From Chondrus crispus (taxonomy: Eukaryota > Rhodophyta > Florideophyceae > Gigartinales > Gigartinaceae): a stretch of DNA of 64,000 nt. Below are positions 19,824 through 29,386 of the stretch, in pieces. Under the pieces are notes generated by a model. It had not been told where the DNA came from. It was given only the letters and a program-made list of their open reading frames with translations, and did no database searches. How positions within the stretch are numbered: position 1 is the first letter of the stretch; the number at the start of each line of letters is the position of its first letter. Position numbers and translations under genes: made by a program. The stretch covers positions 62,001 to 126,000 of the forward strand of contig NW_005178620.1 in NCBI RefSeq assembly GCF_000350225.1, read 5' to 3'.

Positions 19824-21166
19824 CGGGATGGGCAAGGGGGGTGGGCGTGGTAGGTGGTGGGGGAGGAGATCGTGGTGGTGAGCGCGGGATCTAATGATTT
19901 TGGGGCGGTGTAGCGCATTACAGCATTTGGTGAAGGGGAGGGTTTTGCAGGGTTTTCGGCCACGTGTGGGTAGAGTGTAAGGCGTGGACTGAAAAGCGAG
20001 TGTAGAACGATGGGGAAACAACAAGGCGATAAGCGTGAAGCGCCACGAGTGAGTTTACAGCGCAGGCCTAGTCATAACGGTGGCGAGGGGGGAAGGGGAG
20101 GGAGGTGTCGGACTGGGGCGTGGAGGCCCGCTCCCATGCTAGCGAGACTTTTTGCGTGTGCCGCACATGCACTTGCCCCTCCGCGGGGCCAGCGACACCG
20201 GGGCGCGGAGCCCTGCTCCGCGCCGCGCCATTGGCTCGTGGCCGGGCCGCGGCCCGCCACGTGCTTGTTGTCACCAGTCAACACCGGGCCGCGGGCTCGG
20301 ATCTCGCACGGGACACGGCCCCGCTCACGTTTCGCGCGCCACTTGGTGCGCAGCGGAAGCGCCCCGCCCCGCTCGGGGCGGATTCTTGCATATGGGCCCG
20401 CGGAGGGCGCGCCGAGTGGCCCGCCCGCTCAGCGGTACGTGCGGCCCACATGCCCCTGCATACGCCAATCGCAGACGCTCCAGGCGCGCTGCGTTGTGTG
20501 GGGCACGAGGCCCTTACTTTCTTTGCATCGTATCGCAATGCTCCTCAGGGTGCCCGGTTTACCCCTTGTCCTGTTTGTGTCGCCTCGATTCGTCTCCCAT
20601 TCGCTTTTTCTTTTCGCCTCCCCCTTTTTGACACTCCCCTTCCTTACAAGCACACCAGCCCCTCTTTCTCCTCCTTTTTTTCATCCCTTGCCCCGTTTAT
20701 TCTACTTTCCTCCCCCCTCCACCCAGCCCACCACCCCCCCCCCCCCCCCCCCATACCTTCTCTTACCCGAGATCATCACCTCCGTGTCCTGGTTCCGACG
20801 TTACATCCCCCCCGACCTACCGACCTACCCGCCAACTCTGAACAACGCCCGAGACAATTCTTCGCCTCCCTCCCCCACTACACTACCTCTTCCACACTTT
20901 GCATTTACAAAGCCCGCCATTTTTCTTCTTCCACTTCTCACACCCAGTTACCTCTACTTTTCAAAAATCTTCTACTTAACCCCCGCGTTGTCTCTGCCCT
21001 TCCTCTACAAGCCTCCGTCTCCTCCCTCTGTCCCAACCTCATCCGTTGAACACCCCTCCTCACGCTCCCCCCTCCCCCGTACCTTCGCAGGACAGTCTGG
21101 TACCTCCACGCCTCGTTCCCATATTTCCGCCCACCCACTCCTTCTGCACACTGTCATCTTCTCCGG
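19824..21166. promoter_or_regulatory. Divergent intergenic region with a long pyrimidine-rich tract
   Basis: Separates RNase HII (minus) from the gene at 21167 (plus). 20100-20500 is very GC-rich. From about 20560 to 21160 the plus strand is dominated by C and T, with a run of 19 C at 20734-20752. Long open frames here (20010-21221, 20105-21049) are due to this composition and show no domain. It is likely promoter plus 5' leader of the plus-strand gene. Confidence 0.5.
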
Positions 21167-22342
21167 ATGGCAACCCAGCCCCCGGCCCCCTCTGCCCCAG
21201 AGGAGGCTGCCAAGCATGTAACCATTTGGAATCGTATTGAGCACCGCAAGATCGCTGGCAACGCCGCCCCACTTCGTCGCAACCTCGAGTCTTACCTCCG
21301 TAAGCACCCAGACTGCGAGGAGTACAAGGGACAGGACAAGGACCCGAACCGCGCTCCCATCGACCCCGTCACAGGTCATCGCATCCTCCACCTCAACGAA
21401 CATGTTCCCATATGGCACACCATGGAAAACAGAAAAGTAACGGGCAATGCTGCCCCGCTACGGAAGAATCTTGCTGCTTATCTACGCAAGCATCCTCAGT
21501 GTGAAGTGTATAACAATCAGGACAAGCGCCTGAGACAGACAAATTCCGTCCCGGTTTGGGGGACCCACCCATCGCAGAGCTCATCCGGTGGCCCTCATAC
21601 TTCCCCGTTCGCTTCAGTCCCGGGCGTGTCGTTCCGGAGAGCTGATGGGGAGCACGGAAATGGTACTCTCCGGATAAATACCGCAGGTGCTTCGAACCAT
21701 GCAGGGCCTGGCACAGTGGGCCCGATGCGTGATATGCTATATAGAAATGAAGTTGCATCCTCGGCAAACCTCATGGCCAAGTTCGCACAAATGCAAGGCG
21801 GTCGTTCACAACATCTCACGCCCCTTAACGGACCAGCACACCCCTTCCAAACAGCAATCCCTTTTGCTGCGTCTTCCCCTCCCTCTGGTTCTCCCGCTCC
21901 TGGGACGCCCAGTTATGCCGAGATGGTGTCGTCTTGGTCCAACCAACCAGAATGGATTCGCTTCTTGAATCACACTTCGAGCGGATTTAATGGGCCACCC
22001 GCCATGGGTACGCCACAACAATGTCCGTCACAGTTTTATTTGCACTCAGCAATGGATACTGGTGATAATGATGTGAATGGAATCCCGATTCCGGGTCGCT
22101 CATCAAAGGATGCAGGGGATATTGTGATGGAAGGTTCTCTAGGAGGGCAGTTGGGTTTCAGTGCACAGATGGGCGATTTGGCACTCTTCTTGGGAAACAC
22201 ACCAAGATCGCTGGATACTGATCCGGACATGATGCAGTTTTCTCCCAGTAATTACTTGACATCGGGCACACCGGCATGCAGTCCGCCGGTTTGGATAGCA
22301 CACCAACAACAAAACGGACCAACAACACTTTCTCGAAACTAA
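21167..22342 (+). CDS. Protein with two GNAAP-type motifs, function unknown
   Basis: A 391-residue protein from ATG 21167. Two copies of a roughly 38-residue motif lie near the N-terminus: about residues 17-56 (VTIWNRIEHRKIAGNAAP, then a segment ending YLRKHPDCEEYKGQDK) and about 78-118 (VPIWHTMENRKVTGNAAP, then a segment ending YLRKHPQCEVYNNQDK). The pattern W-x(3)-E-x-RK-x(2)-GNAAP-L-R-x-NL-x(2)-YLRKHP resembles the BRK-domain core (G-x(2)-AP-x(4)-L-x(2)-WL-x(2)-HP) of CHD-type chromatin proteins, but I cannot confirm this. The remaining roughly 270 residues are Ser/Pro/Gly/Asn-rich and look disordered, as in many transcriptional regulators. No catalytic site, signal peptide or membrane segment is visible. 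It has an unusual 600-base pyrimidine-rich region in front. Confidence 0.75.
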   Translation: MATQPPAPSAPEEAAKHVTIWNRIEHRKIAGNAAPLRRNLESYLRKHPDCEEYKGQDKDPNRAPIDPVTGHRILHLNEHVPIWHTMENRKVTGNAAPLRKNLAAYLRKHPQCEVYNNQDKRLRQTNSVPVWGTHPSQSSSGGPHTSPFASVPGVSFRRADGEHGNGTLRINTAGASNHAGPGTVGPMRDMLYRNEVASSANLMAKFAQMQGGRSQHLTPLNGPAHPFQTAIPFAASSPPSGSPAPGTPSYAEMVSSWSNQPEWIRFLNHTSSGFNGPPAMGTPQQCPSQFYLHSAMDTGDNDVNGIPIPGRSSKDAGDIVMEGSLGGQLGFSAQMGDLALFLGNTPRSLDTDPDMMQFSPSNYLTSGTPACSPPVWIAHQQQNGPTTLSRN

Positions 22343-24494
22343 GGGATATAGAAGTGCTCACTTTTTTCTTTTTGTATGTTTTGAATGTATTTTTGGATGC
22401 GAGGGATGTTAATGGTGCTGAGTTTCGAGTAGTACCACGAACTATGCCGCCATATCATCCCTGTCTATATCCACATGCGGCTGGCGTCCAGTTGACGTCG
22501 GCGCAAGATTAGAAAGTCGTTAGAGTGGAGAGCCACACCTAGTGTACTTGTAGACAGAGGAAGGAATGTTGCGTTATCAATTAACCAGAAGAGTGCAGTA
22601 ATGCTGTTTTTACGTAATATAGTCATGTTATCTTTTCCTGTTGCACGGCGATAAACCGCCTTGTTGCTGCGTTTCGTTTGCTCGTTTCTGTATTGTTTTC
22701 CGCATATATATGTACAATTTTCTTTTTGGATCGTTCCCGATAGTACTGGGCAAAAAGGTCATCGGGCCATCGCCGGAATTAGGAGGAAGAATATTTGATT
22801 TGTTTATATCCGGGACGATGTCCGCCCCGCCTCATTTAATGTTAATGAACGGCAGCCGGGGCACATGGTGTCGCAACTCACCACCCGATCGTTACTCTCG
22901 TCGCAAATCATGACATACCGCCATGACGTTTTTCAACTCAAGAGATCACTTTTTTATTTTCTTATTTATTTTTTTGCCGTTTGTGACTTCAAGGTCCACA
23001 CCAGTGCGGCGCGGAACACCTACTCCGCTCGAGAGCTACAGTACCGTGTTGCCCTCGAAGGCCAATGCGGTAGTGCGTGCACCCGCTGTTGTGCCGTGCC
23101 GTGCCTTTCCAATGGCGCTGTGACATAACTGTATCGCCGGTGCGGGCCGATGCACTTTTTCTCACGAAAGGCCGGCGAGCAGTGTATGCCGCCCGTTTCC
23201 GCGCTTCGAAACCATCGGGCAAACGTTGCCCGCACCGCTGATCTCGAACCCGCAGATCTGATCCGGGCCCATGACGTTCAGTTGGAAAGGCACCTGCAGT
23301 AGAAATGGAGACTGAGGCAGCAGCGAGTTGAGTGCTTGTGGAATGGCAGCTGTGCAGTTTTCCGGCTGTGCCTAGTTTTCCATCACTATTGCATAAGAGC
23401 ATATTTGGCATCTACGAAACCTCGTTCAGGTTTATGGCGTACGCGTGTTTTTTTTTCTTTTCTTTTTTCGGCGGGTCAAGCCTTCGGTGTCTGCCTACGT
23501 GAAACCATAGACAGAATCACTCGCTGTGGACCACATCGCTACCGCCCCTAGTCGTGTACCTTTGTTGCGGACACTTGCCCCAAGAGTAGAGCTTGCACGT
23601 GAAAGAGAAATGACTGTGCTTTCCCACGGGGCAATTGTAGCTTGCGATCGTTATTTGCTGCAGCTGCGAGACATGAGGCATACCATAGGAGTGCATTCCG
23701 CGCGTAGAGAGCCGTGAAAACCCACGAGCCGGTGGTTAAAGGCGCTCAACCGCCGTGCTGTTGCACGTACCTATGATACTACCAACGTCATGTGACAATG
23801 AAGTGAACATTGGTAAGCGCTACATGTACTTTTGTTTTTGTGGTGGTATCGATCATCGCGAGCTATCCTATATTGTTCACGATATGATGCCTCCTCGTTT
23901 TCGTGACCACATCGACTGCCCTGTTGCATGTCCCCTCCAGACTCAGAACTGCATATTAGCCGTCGAGCGTGCCTTCCGTTTCGTACGAAAGTTTGTAAGC
24001 ACGGAAATGCATCCCGATCTGATGCTCTCCTTTGTAGCGCTTCGCCAGTGTTTGCGTACAGCATTTTCAGACGCCGTTACTTCGCAGTGAGCCTTCAAGC
24101 ACAAAGTTGCGTGGCACGTAGTGCTAACCGCCATGGGGCCGAGCACCGATGGATATTAGAGAGATAGTTCATCGATTTCCTTCGTCCAAGGCTGAGCAAC
24201 AGATCAGTGCACTCCGTCCCTGAACTTGTCTCGACCATGGCCAAGACCTGAGATCCCATAACTTCATAACTTACACGAAATGAGTGCAGCTTGAAGATGA
24301 CTGTGGATTGTGATTGGCTGTGCTTAAACTATTTTCGCGGGAAAGTATAATAGTGGTGCTCCCAGTCATCAGCTCCTTTCACTTTCCCAACACGCTTTCT
24401 TCCGGGAAGTGTCCACCTCCCTCCGTCCGATGCTTTTGTAAGACTTTCAAAATCTGCCACTCACTCTCGAAAACACCGTCATCCAATCGCCGAA
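22343..24494. other. Intergenic, 2.1 kb, no gene recognised
   Basis: Downstream flank of the GNAAP gene and promoter of ORC2. Short open frames on both strands have no recognisable motif. There are T-rich tracts at 22940-22970 and 23440-23470. No tRNA-like fold was found. Confidence 0.45.
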
Positions 24495-26036
24495 ATGGTG
24501 CGACGGAGAGCACGGCCCGCAACTGTGGATGAAGACGCCCCACCCGCGAAACGAACACGAACCCCGAACTCTCGTTATATCGAAAGCACCACTGGGGTGG
24601 CCAACAAATCGTCAGACGACGACGTAGTCTTCCCGAATCAACCTGCGCGGGGCCGTGGTCGCGGTCGGGGGAGAGGGGCCAGATCCGGGCTTGCGCGTGG
24701 GCGTGGGCGTGGGCGTGGGCGTGGGCGTGGACGCCCTCGCGGCCGGGGAAGAGGAGGAGATCTGGTTGGCGGCCGTGGTGCAACCCGGCGCGGCAGAGGC
24801 AGAGGACGGGGCAGAGGCAGAGGCAGAGGCAGAGGTACTGCAACAGGTGTGAAGAACGTCCCATCCAATTCGGCTGATGGGATTGACGACGTGGACTCGA
24901 ATGATTCAGTTCATGAGACGGCGGAGGAAGACGTGGATGTACAGGCTGAGGAAACCTTTTTGGCGAAACCACGGACTATCTCGGTCGATGATGAATTCAC
25001 TGGCTCCTCATATTTTGAAGCGTATCGAGGGACTGTTCGAACTTCCAACTTGACTTTATCTTCACTAAACATCCTACCCCCCTCCACCCTTGACAAGGCA
25101 CGGCAAGAGTTGACCGACCCACTTGTGGAACAACAACAATATCTCGTCGATAGGGTCAAAGATAGGTTTCAGGAGCTTTCGTTTCTGCTGGTAAGTGGCC
25201 AGTCGTTGCTGTTTCATGGCTATGGATCCAAGAAAACTTTACTAGATGACTTCGCTACCCACCAATCGCAGTTTTCCACCGTTCTGGTGGTAAACGGTTT
25301 CAACCCGACTATAGGCCTTCGGTCCGTCTTGAGTCAGATATCGGTTGACGTACTGCGTCTGGGGCAAAACCATGCAAGGCGCTCATTACTCGACTACGTC
25401 GACGCAATTCACGAGGGCATCGGGAATAAATATGTTACTCTCGTCGTGCACAACATCGACGGTTCGTCCCTGCGCTCCGAGGATAGTCAGAAGGCCCTAG
25501 CCATGCTTAGCCGTATCAACAATATATTCATTGCTGCCAGCGTGGATCATGTGAATGCACCACTACTGTGGGACGGTGTGACCTATTCCAAGTTTGCATG
25601 GGCTTGGGTGAAAGCGGATACATTCATACCGTATGACGTAGAAACCGTGTATTGTTCTAAGCCGCTTCTACGAGGAGGTGGCGAACGACAAATTGAGGGG
25701 GCTATCGCACTTCTCAGATCCTTATCAGAACGTGCCCGCAAGGTGTTCCGGCTGTTGGCAGAAAGACAGACCGGGGGAGAGGCTCTTATGAGAGAGACAG
25801 AAGAAGCTTCACGAAAAGGGACTCAACTGCGAACCACCTTTAATGACCTTTTCGAACAATCGAAGTGTCAATTTCTCGTCTCTGAACCTGCTACATTGCA
25901 GGTTATTCTCACGGAATTGGAAACACATCAGCTTCTCGAGTCTCGACGTGGAGTTGATGCCGCTGCCCAGCTTGTCATTCCTTTGCAAATATCGCAGCTG
26001 CGTGTTATTTTGAAAGATATAGCCCCAACAACGTAG
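24495..26036 (+). CDS. ORC2: Origin recognition complex subunit 2, Arg-Gly-rich N-terminus
   Basis: ORC2 is a core subunit of the complex that marks replication origins and loads MCM helicase. The 513-residue protein has a basic N-terminus with an Arg-Gly repeat block at about residues 50-115, an acidic linker (DVDSNDSVHETAEEDVDVQ), and then the ORC2 domain: SYFEAYRG, LLFHGYGSKKTLLDDF (the degenerate P-loop of ORC2), VLVVNGFNPTIGLRSVLSQI, TLVVHNIDGSSLRSEDSQ, LSRINNIFIAASVDHVNAPLLWD, and the C-terminal winged helix ending LVIPLQISQLRVILKDI. Human ORC2 has matching segments in the same order. The Arg-Gly block is encoded by short tandem repeats (GTGGGC near 24705-24730, GGCAGA near 24790-24835). 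Single exon. It is convergent with the Mpv17-like gene, with only 107 bases between stop codons. Confidence 0.93.
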   Translation: MVRRRARPATVDEDAPPAKRTRTPNSRYIESTTGVANKSSDDDVVFPNQPARGRGRGRGRGARSGLARGRGRGRGRGRGRPRGRGRGGDLVGGRGATRRGRGRGRGRGRGRGRGTATGVKNVPSNSADGIDDVDSNDSVHETAEEDVDVQAEETFLAKPRTISVDDEFTGSSYFEAYRGTVRTSNLTLSSLNILPPSTLDKARQELTDPLVEQQQYLVDRVKDRFQELSFLLVSGQSLLFHGYGSKKTLLDDFATHQSQFSTVLVVNGFNPTIGLRSVLSQISVDVLRLGQNHARRSLLDYVDAIHEGIGNKYVTLVVHNIDGSSLRSEDSQKALAMLSRINNIFIAASVDHVNAPLLWDGVTYSKFAWAWVKADTFIPYDVETVYCSKPLLRGGGERQIEGAIALLRSLSERARKVFRLLAERQTGGEALMRETEEASRKGTQLRTTFNDLFEQSKCQFLVSEPATLQVILTELETHQLLESRRGVDAAAQLVIPLQISQLRVILKDIAPTT

Positions 26037-26143
26037 ATACATTCATACATTTCAGGATGCTTAGCTTGTGCAAATCAAGTGACTTGTCCAAGGAGTCGGT
26101 GAGGCGTCGTCGCTCGAAATCATGCTCGATGTCAAGTAGGAAC

Positions 26144-27085
26144 TCATTCATCATGTGCGATGTATGCAAGTATGACGGACCATACCAGAGCAACGCAATT
26201 GACGTAGACAATCTGAAATGTCTTCGGCACAAGTGAAAAATTTAACAGTTGCGCTGCAGGCCATAATGTCCAGTTCGCTTTGGTTGATGGCCAAAACTTT
26301 TCCCGCACTGTCTTTGACACTTCACTGAACGGATTTCCTTCAAGGGAACCGACACCTAACATAAATGCAGTGTTACATACCGGAGCGAACAACAGCTGGT
26401 CACTCAGAAGCTTACTGATCACGGCATATCTCCCCAGAAACAATCTGTCTAGAATCCCATACCAATAATGCAGAGCAGGTCCCAAGGCAAGCAGTCCCCA
26501 GATGCCCACTGATGCCGATCTACGCATGTCAAGGACAAATTGTCCGTCGCCGCGCTGTGAAATTTTCTGTGCCAGAAGGTCTCCGAGAATTGCAATCAGC
26601 CCCGTCGATAATGCCTTAGTACGCACCGGGTTAGTCTTGATGGCACGCACGTACGCAGCGAGTAGAAGCGCGAAAATTCCCTCCTCTCCCCCTCCGCCTC
26701 CTCCGCCACCTCCTGCGCCCCCTCCCTCTCCTCGACCCTTGTTCCCATTACCAGTTCCACCCTTTTCATGGTCATTGTCCTCTTCCTCATCCTCGTCTTC
26801 CTCGTCCCACCAATCGGGCAGTTTGTCGGGAACCTTATCAAAATGCATCATAGACGAGTATCCGATTTGTGGGCTTCCAGCTACGCAGGCCCACGCTGGA
26901 CTCTGATCTCGGCGCCATAACCCTGCTGGCGGTCTCGTTTCTAGGACTTGCCAGGTGCACACCAGACTTTGGCATCTCCACGCTCTAGATAGAATTTCTC
27001 CTGATGTGCGCGAATGAGTCCTAGTAGTTGCAATGGCGCTCAAGAATCCACTCTGACGGCCAAGCCTCAAAATGGATTGCGCCAT
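26144..27085 (-). CDS. Mpv17/PXMP2-family membrane protein with acidic/Gly-rich linker
   Basis: A small organelle membrane protein of the Mpv17/PMP22 family (mitochondrial, peroxisomal or plastid inner membrane; channel-like role proposed). From ATG 27085 it is 313 residues, longer than the usual 180-250. The N-terminal 110 residues are basic and Ser/Arg-rich (transit-like, MAQSILRLGRQSGF). A strongly acidic stretch (WWDEEDEDEEEDNDHEK) and a Gly-rich stretch follow. The family domain spans about residues 140-313: NPVRTKALSTGLIAILGDLLAQ, then about four hydrophobic helices, and the signature WPAAQLLNFSLVPKTFQIVYVN followed by a Trp-containing last helix. The open frame reaches upstream to a TTG at 27121, but no ATG is there. 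Two-part targeting suggests an organelle; which one is unclear. Confidence 0.87.
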   Translation of the reverse strand: MAQSILRLGRQSGFLSAIATTRTHSRTSGEILSRAWRCQSLVCTWQVLETRPPAGLWRRDQSPAWACVAGSPQIGYSSMMHFDKVPDKLPDWWDEEDEDEEEDNDHEKGGTGNGNKGRGEGGGAGGGGGGGGGEEGIFALLLAAYVRAIKTNPVRTKALSTGLIAILGDLLAQKISQRGDGQFVLDMRRSASVGIWGLLALGPALHYWYGILDRLFLGRYAVISKLLSDQLLFAPVCNTAFMLGVGSLEGNPFSEVSKTVREKFWPSTKANWTLWPAAQLLNFSLVPKTFQIVYVNCVALVWSVILAYIAHDE

Positions 27086-27257
27086 ATCACAAGCGACACC
27101 AGTGAGCAGTTCAGAGCTCAAATCGACTGCGTCATTAGGCCCCTACCGGAGGAAGACGTGAAAATTGTTCTCCCCAGATTTCTCACGTGCATGCCTGGGA
27201 TAGGCCTGCCGCTATTGCTTCGCGAAGAAATTTGTCAAAAATTCGAAGCACAGTATT

Positions 27258-27859
27258 GGGCGACTCCGAAAAACATAAATTGTGTACACACAAATTTCTT
27301 TGTGTATGTGTGTCGTATTTTATGCCTTGGCACGGAAATGCATGTGAACAAAAATTTGTGTAAGACACATTTAATGCCAATTCACCCTCAGTGAGGTGTC
27401 AGCACGCCGGCGGACGGATTGCGGTACTCCCTTCACGCCCTATCCTATGATACTGACGAAGGAGCCGCTGGCTTGGGGACAAATATCGGGTGCCGGCTCC
27501 TCGTCGGAGTCGGCAACATGAGCCATGTAGACGTTGGGCTGCGGGGTTGGACAGCGGCTGATACGACGGAGGAAAGTGTGGAGGGAGGCCAGATCGAAAT
27601 AGGAATGAGGTTGCCGAGGGGTGGGATGGGTTGATCGGACAGATCGCAGAGAAATATTTGAGCACATGGTATGATATAGGGTGGTATAGGTGGGTGCGGA
27701 TGTGCGTTTGTGCGTTTGTGTCTGTGCACAAACAATTACATCGGGAGGGGAACGAAGAGCAAATCGGCGGTTTGTGTATGCACAAACACCTCCGACTCAA
27801 TCAAAATCGGCGGATTTGCGCATACACAAAATGTGTTTTTATGTTTTTCGGAGTCGCCC
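27258..27859. mobile_element. 602-bp terminal-inverted-repeat element, copy 1
   Basis: Ends are exact inverted repeats of 22 bases: it starts GGGCGACTCCGAAAAACATA and finishes with the complement of the same. ATT occurs directly on both sides, a candidate 3-bp target duplication. Subterminal regions carry repeated TTTGTGTATGCACAAA-like motifs (27281-27310, 27705-27735, 27770-27795, 27815-27835), possible transposase sites. The open frames inside resemble no transposase, so it is probably non-autonomous (MITE-like). It lies 173 bases upstream of the Mpv17-like gene. Confidence 0.8.
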
Positions 27860-27983
27860 ATTGTCGGTGCACAAAACGACCGAATTTACTTTTAGACTGG
27901 CTTTTTTAAATTTTTGTTGCCATCTCGACCCGGGCAACGTCTGGTCCCTTCTGCGCAGCTCCGCCACCGCCACCGCCCCTTCC

Positions 27984-28639
27984 ATGTTCAAATTCGGCCT
28001 AGCAGTCTGCTATGATGAACATGAACCACTGTGTGGCGTTGCAGTGACAACGCCTTCATCACAATCATTCCAAACCATCCAGCCCGTTCTACAGACAATG
28101 CAAGCACTTCGAACCTGTGAACATCGACGAAAATGCGATTCAATGGCGAACGGCGCAGAGACAACTGCGCCTGTTTCGTCATGATGAATTTCGCGACAAG
28201 TCGGCTCAAGAATAAGGATCAAGCGACAAACGTTGAGGGTGTGGGACGCCGAGAGCGGCCAGCCCGTTGGCCAACCACGGAAGCGTAATGGTATGATTAC
28301 AAGAGTTGATATCACCGGAACGATGGTGAGAGCTACGGAGACTTTGGGCGTCCGGAGTGGAAACTGGAGTAGACTGTCGGACTGGTCGAGGCAGGAGGCG
28401 GTGACGATGAAGAGGACGAAGAGGACGAAGAGGACGAAGAGGACGAAGAGGCCTTGCAGGTTTGGTGCCATTCATTCTCTCCGCTTGTGAAAATGCGTTT
28501 TCAGGGCCAAGATCTCACTTTGGCTACACTTCCCGTTACTGTATGGAATGCTCAAGCGTGGCACTTTGATTCGCGGCAGAAGGTTCTGGTGACAGGGTTC
28601 GAGGATGATGTGGTAGTAATCCATCAGGTGCTGTTATGA
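27984..28639 (+). pseudogene. Possible WD40-repeat gene relic
   Basis: At 28210-28275 the frame reads GSSDK, then after a one-base slip LRVWDAESGQPVGQP, the classic WD40 repeat junction. Just before it is an in-frame TAA. A 9-base repeat (GAAGAGGAC, 28409-28451) encodes an acidic run in a third frame, which continues into HSFSPLVKMRF and ends WHFDSRQKVLVTGFEDDVVVIHQVLL at 28639. Three frames are thus needed, suggesting a decayed gene. Introns could explain part of it, but I found no convincing splice set. Confidence 0.35.
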
Positions 28640-29386
28640 AGAGTAATCGAAACAGGTATGCGCTTGGAGAAAATGGCAGTTAGCGCTTAGAGAAGGCAGA
28701 TATGTTTGGTAGGACACACGCTACGGCGCAAGACATGATTCAGTTCTGGTGCACAGCGAAGTCGTGCTGTTTCTGCATCCTAGCCCAGTCGAACGCGTTG
28801 GGACTCGAGGACGAAGAATAAAAGAAGACTTAGAGTACAGTAGGTTGAAGCCAGTAAAGGAGTACTTTTTGCACGGCTCTAGCGATGTCGTGTTGTCAAG
28901 ATGGAAATCGTGAACGCGGGCGCGACCCACTCTCTCGGGCATACTTGTGCAAGCCAAAATCCCATTTGGCTGGCGACTCCAGCATCGGATCGAGACCAGT
29001 TAAATCGCTGATTATCGCATCGACCAGCTCAAGTGCAACCGCTTTCGACAGATGCGTTTTATCCTGACCACCATTCCCAGCAACTCAATTATCGCTTTTC
29101 CTTCTGGTCCTCTCTCCGCTTCTTTCCAACATTCTGTCAACCTCCACGAAAATAAAGTCCCCTGCGGTGGCGCCGTCATTGATTTGAAGCGTATTGACGT
29201 GCTGTGAACGTATCGAGACGCGCAAATGGTTGTCCAACTTGCCAACGAGCCACGCAGTAGAAACAAAGCGGATGAGGAGGTGGGGAAAAAATCAGAGTCT
29301 GCGCAGAGGCAGAGGATGCGATTACACGTTGACGCTTATCTTCGGATACGAAGTATCGCAATGTGCCGGTGAGTACAACGGCCTCA
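28640..29386. other. Intergenic, no gene recognised
   Basis: No motif-bearing frame and no repeat seen. It holds the 3' flank of the kinase-like gene on the right. Confidence 0.4.

Noticed and set aside
20010-21221. Long plus-strand open frames (403 and 314 codons)
   Set aside because: They arise from C/T-rich composition; Pro/Ser-rich, no domain, and overlapping frames are equally open.
23230-23265. TCGAACCCG resembling a tRNA T-loop
   Set aside because: No matching acceptor, D or anticodon arms around it.
24379-24972. 197-codon minus-strand open frame
   Set aside because: Antisense of the ORC2 Arg-Gly repeat.
26502-26906. 134-codon plus-strand open frame with poly-Pro and poly-Ser
   Set aside because: Antisense of the acidic/Gly-rich linker of the Mpv17-like gene.
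27399-27800. 133-codon frame inside the 602-bp element, repeated in copy 2
   Set aside because: No transposase or other motif; identical in both copies only because the DNA is identical.
28010-28471. Minus-strand frame with repeated LFVLFVLFVLF
   Set aside because: Antisense of the 9-bp acidic repeat; a fortuitous hydrophobic run.
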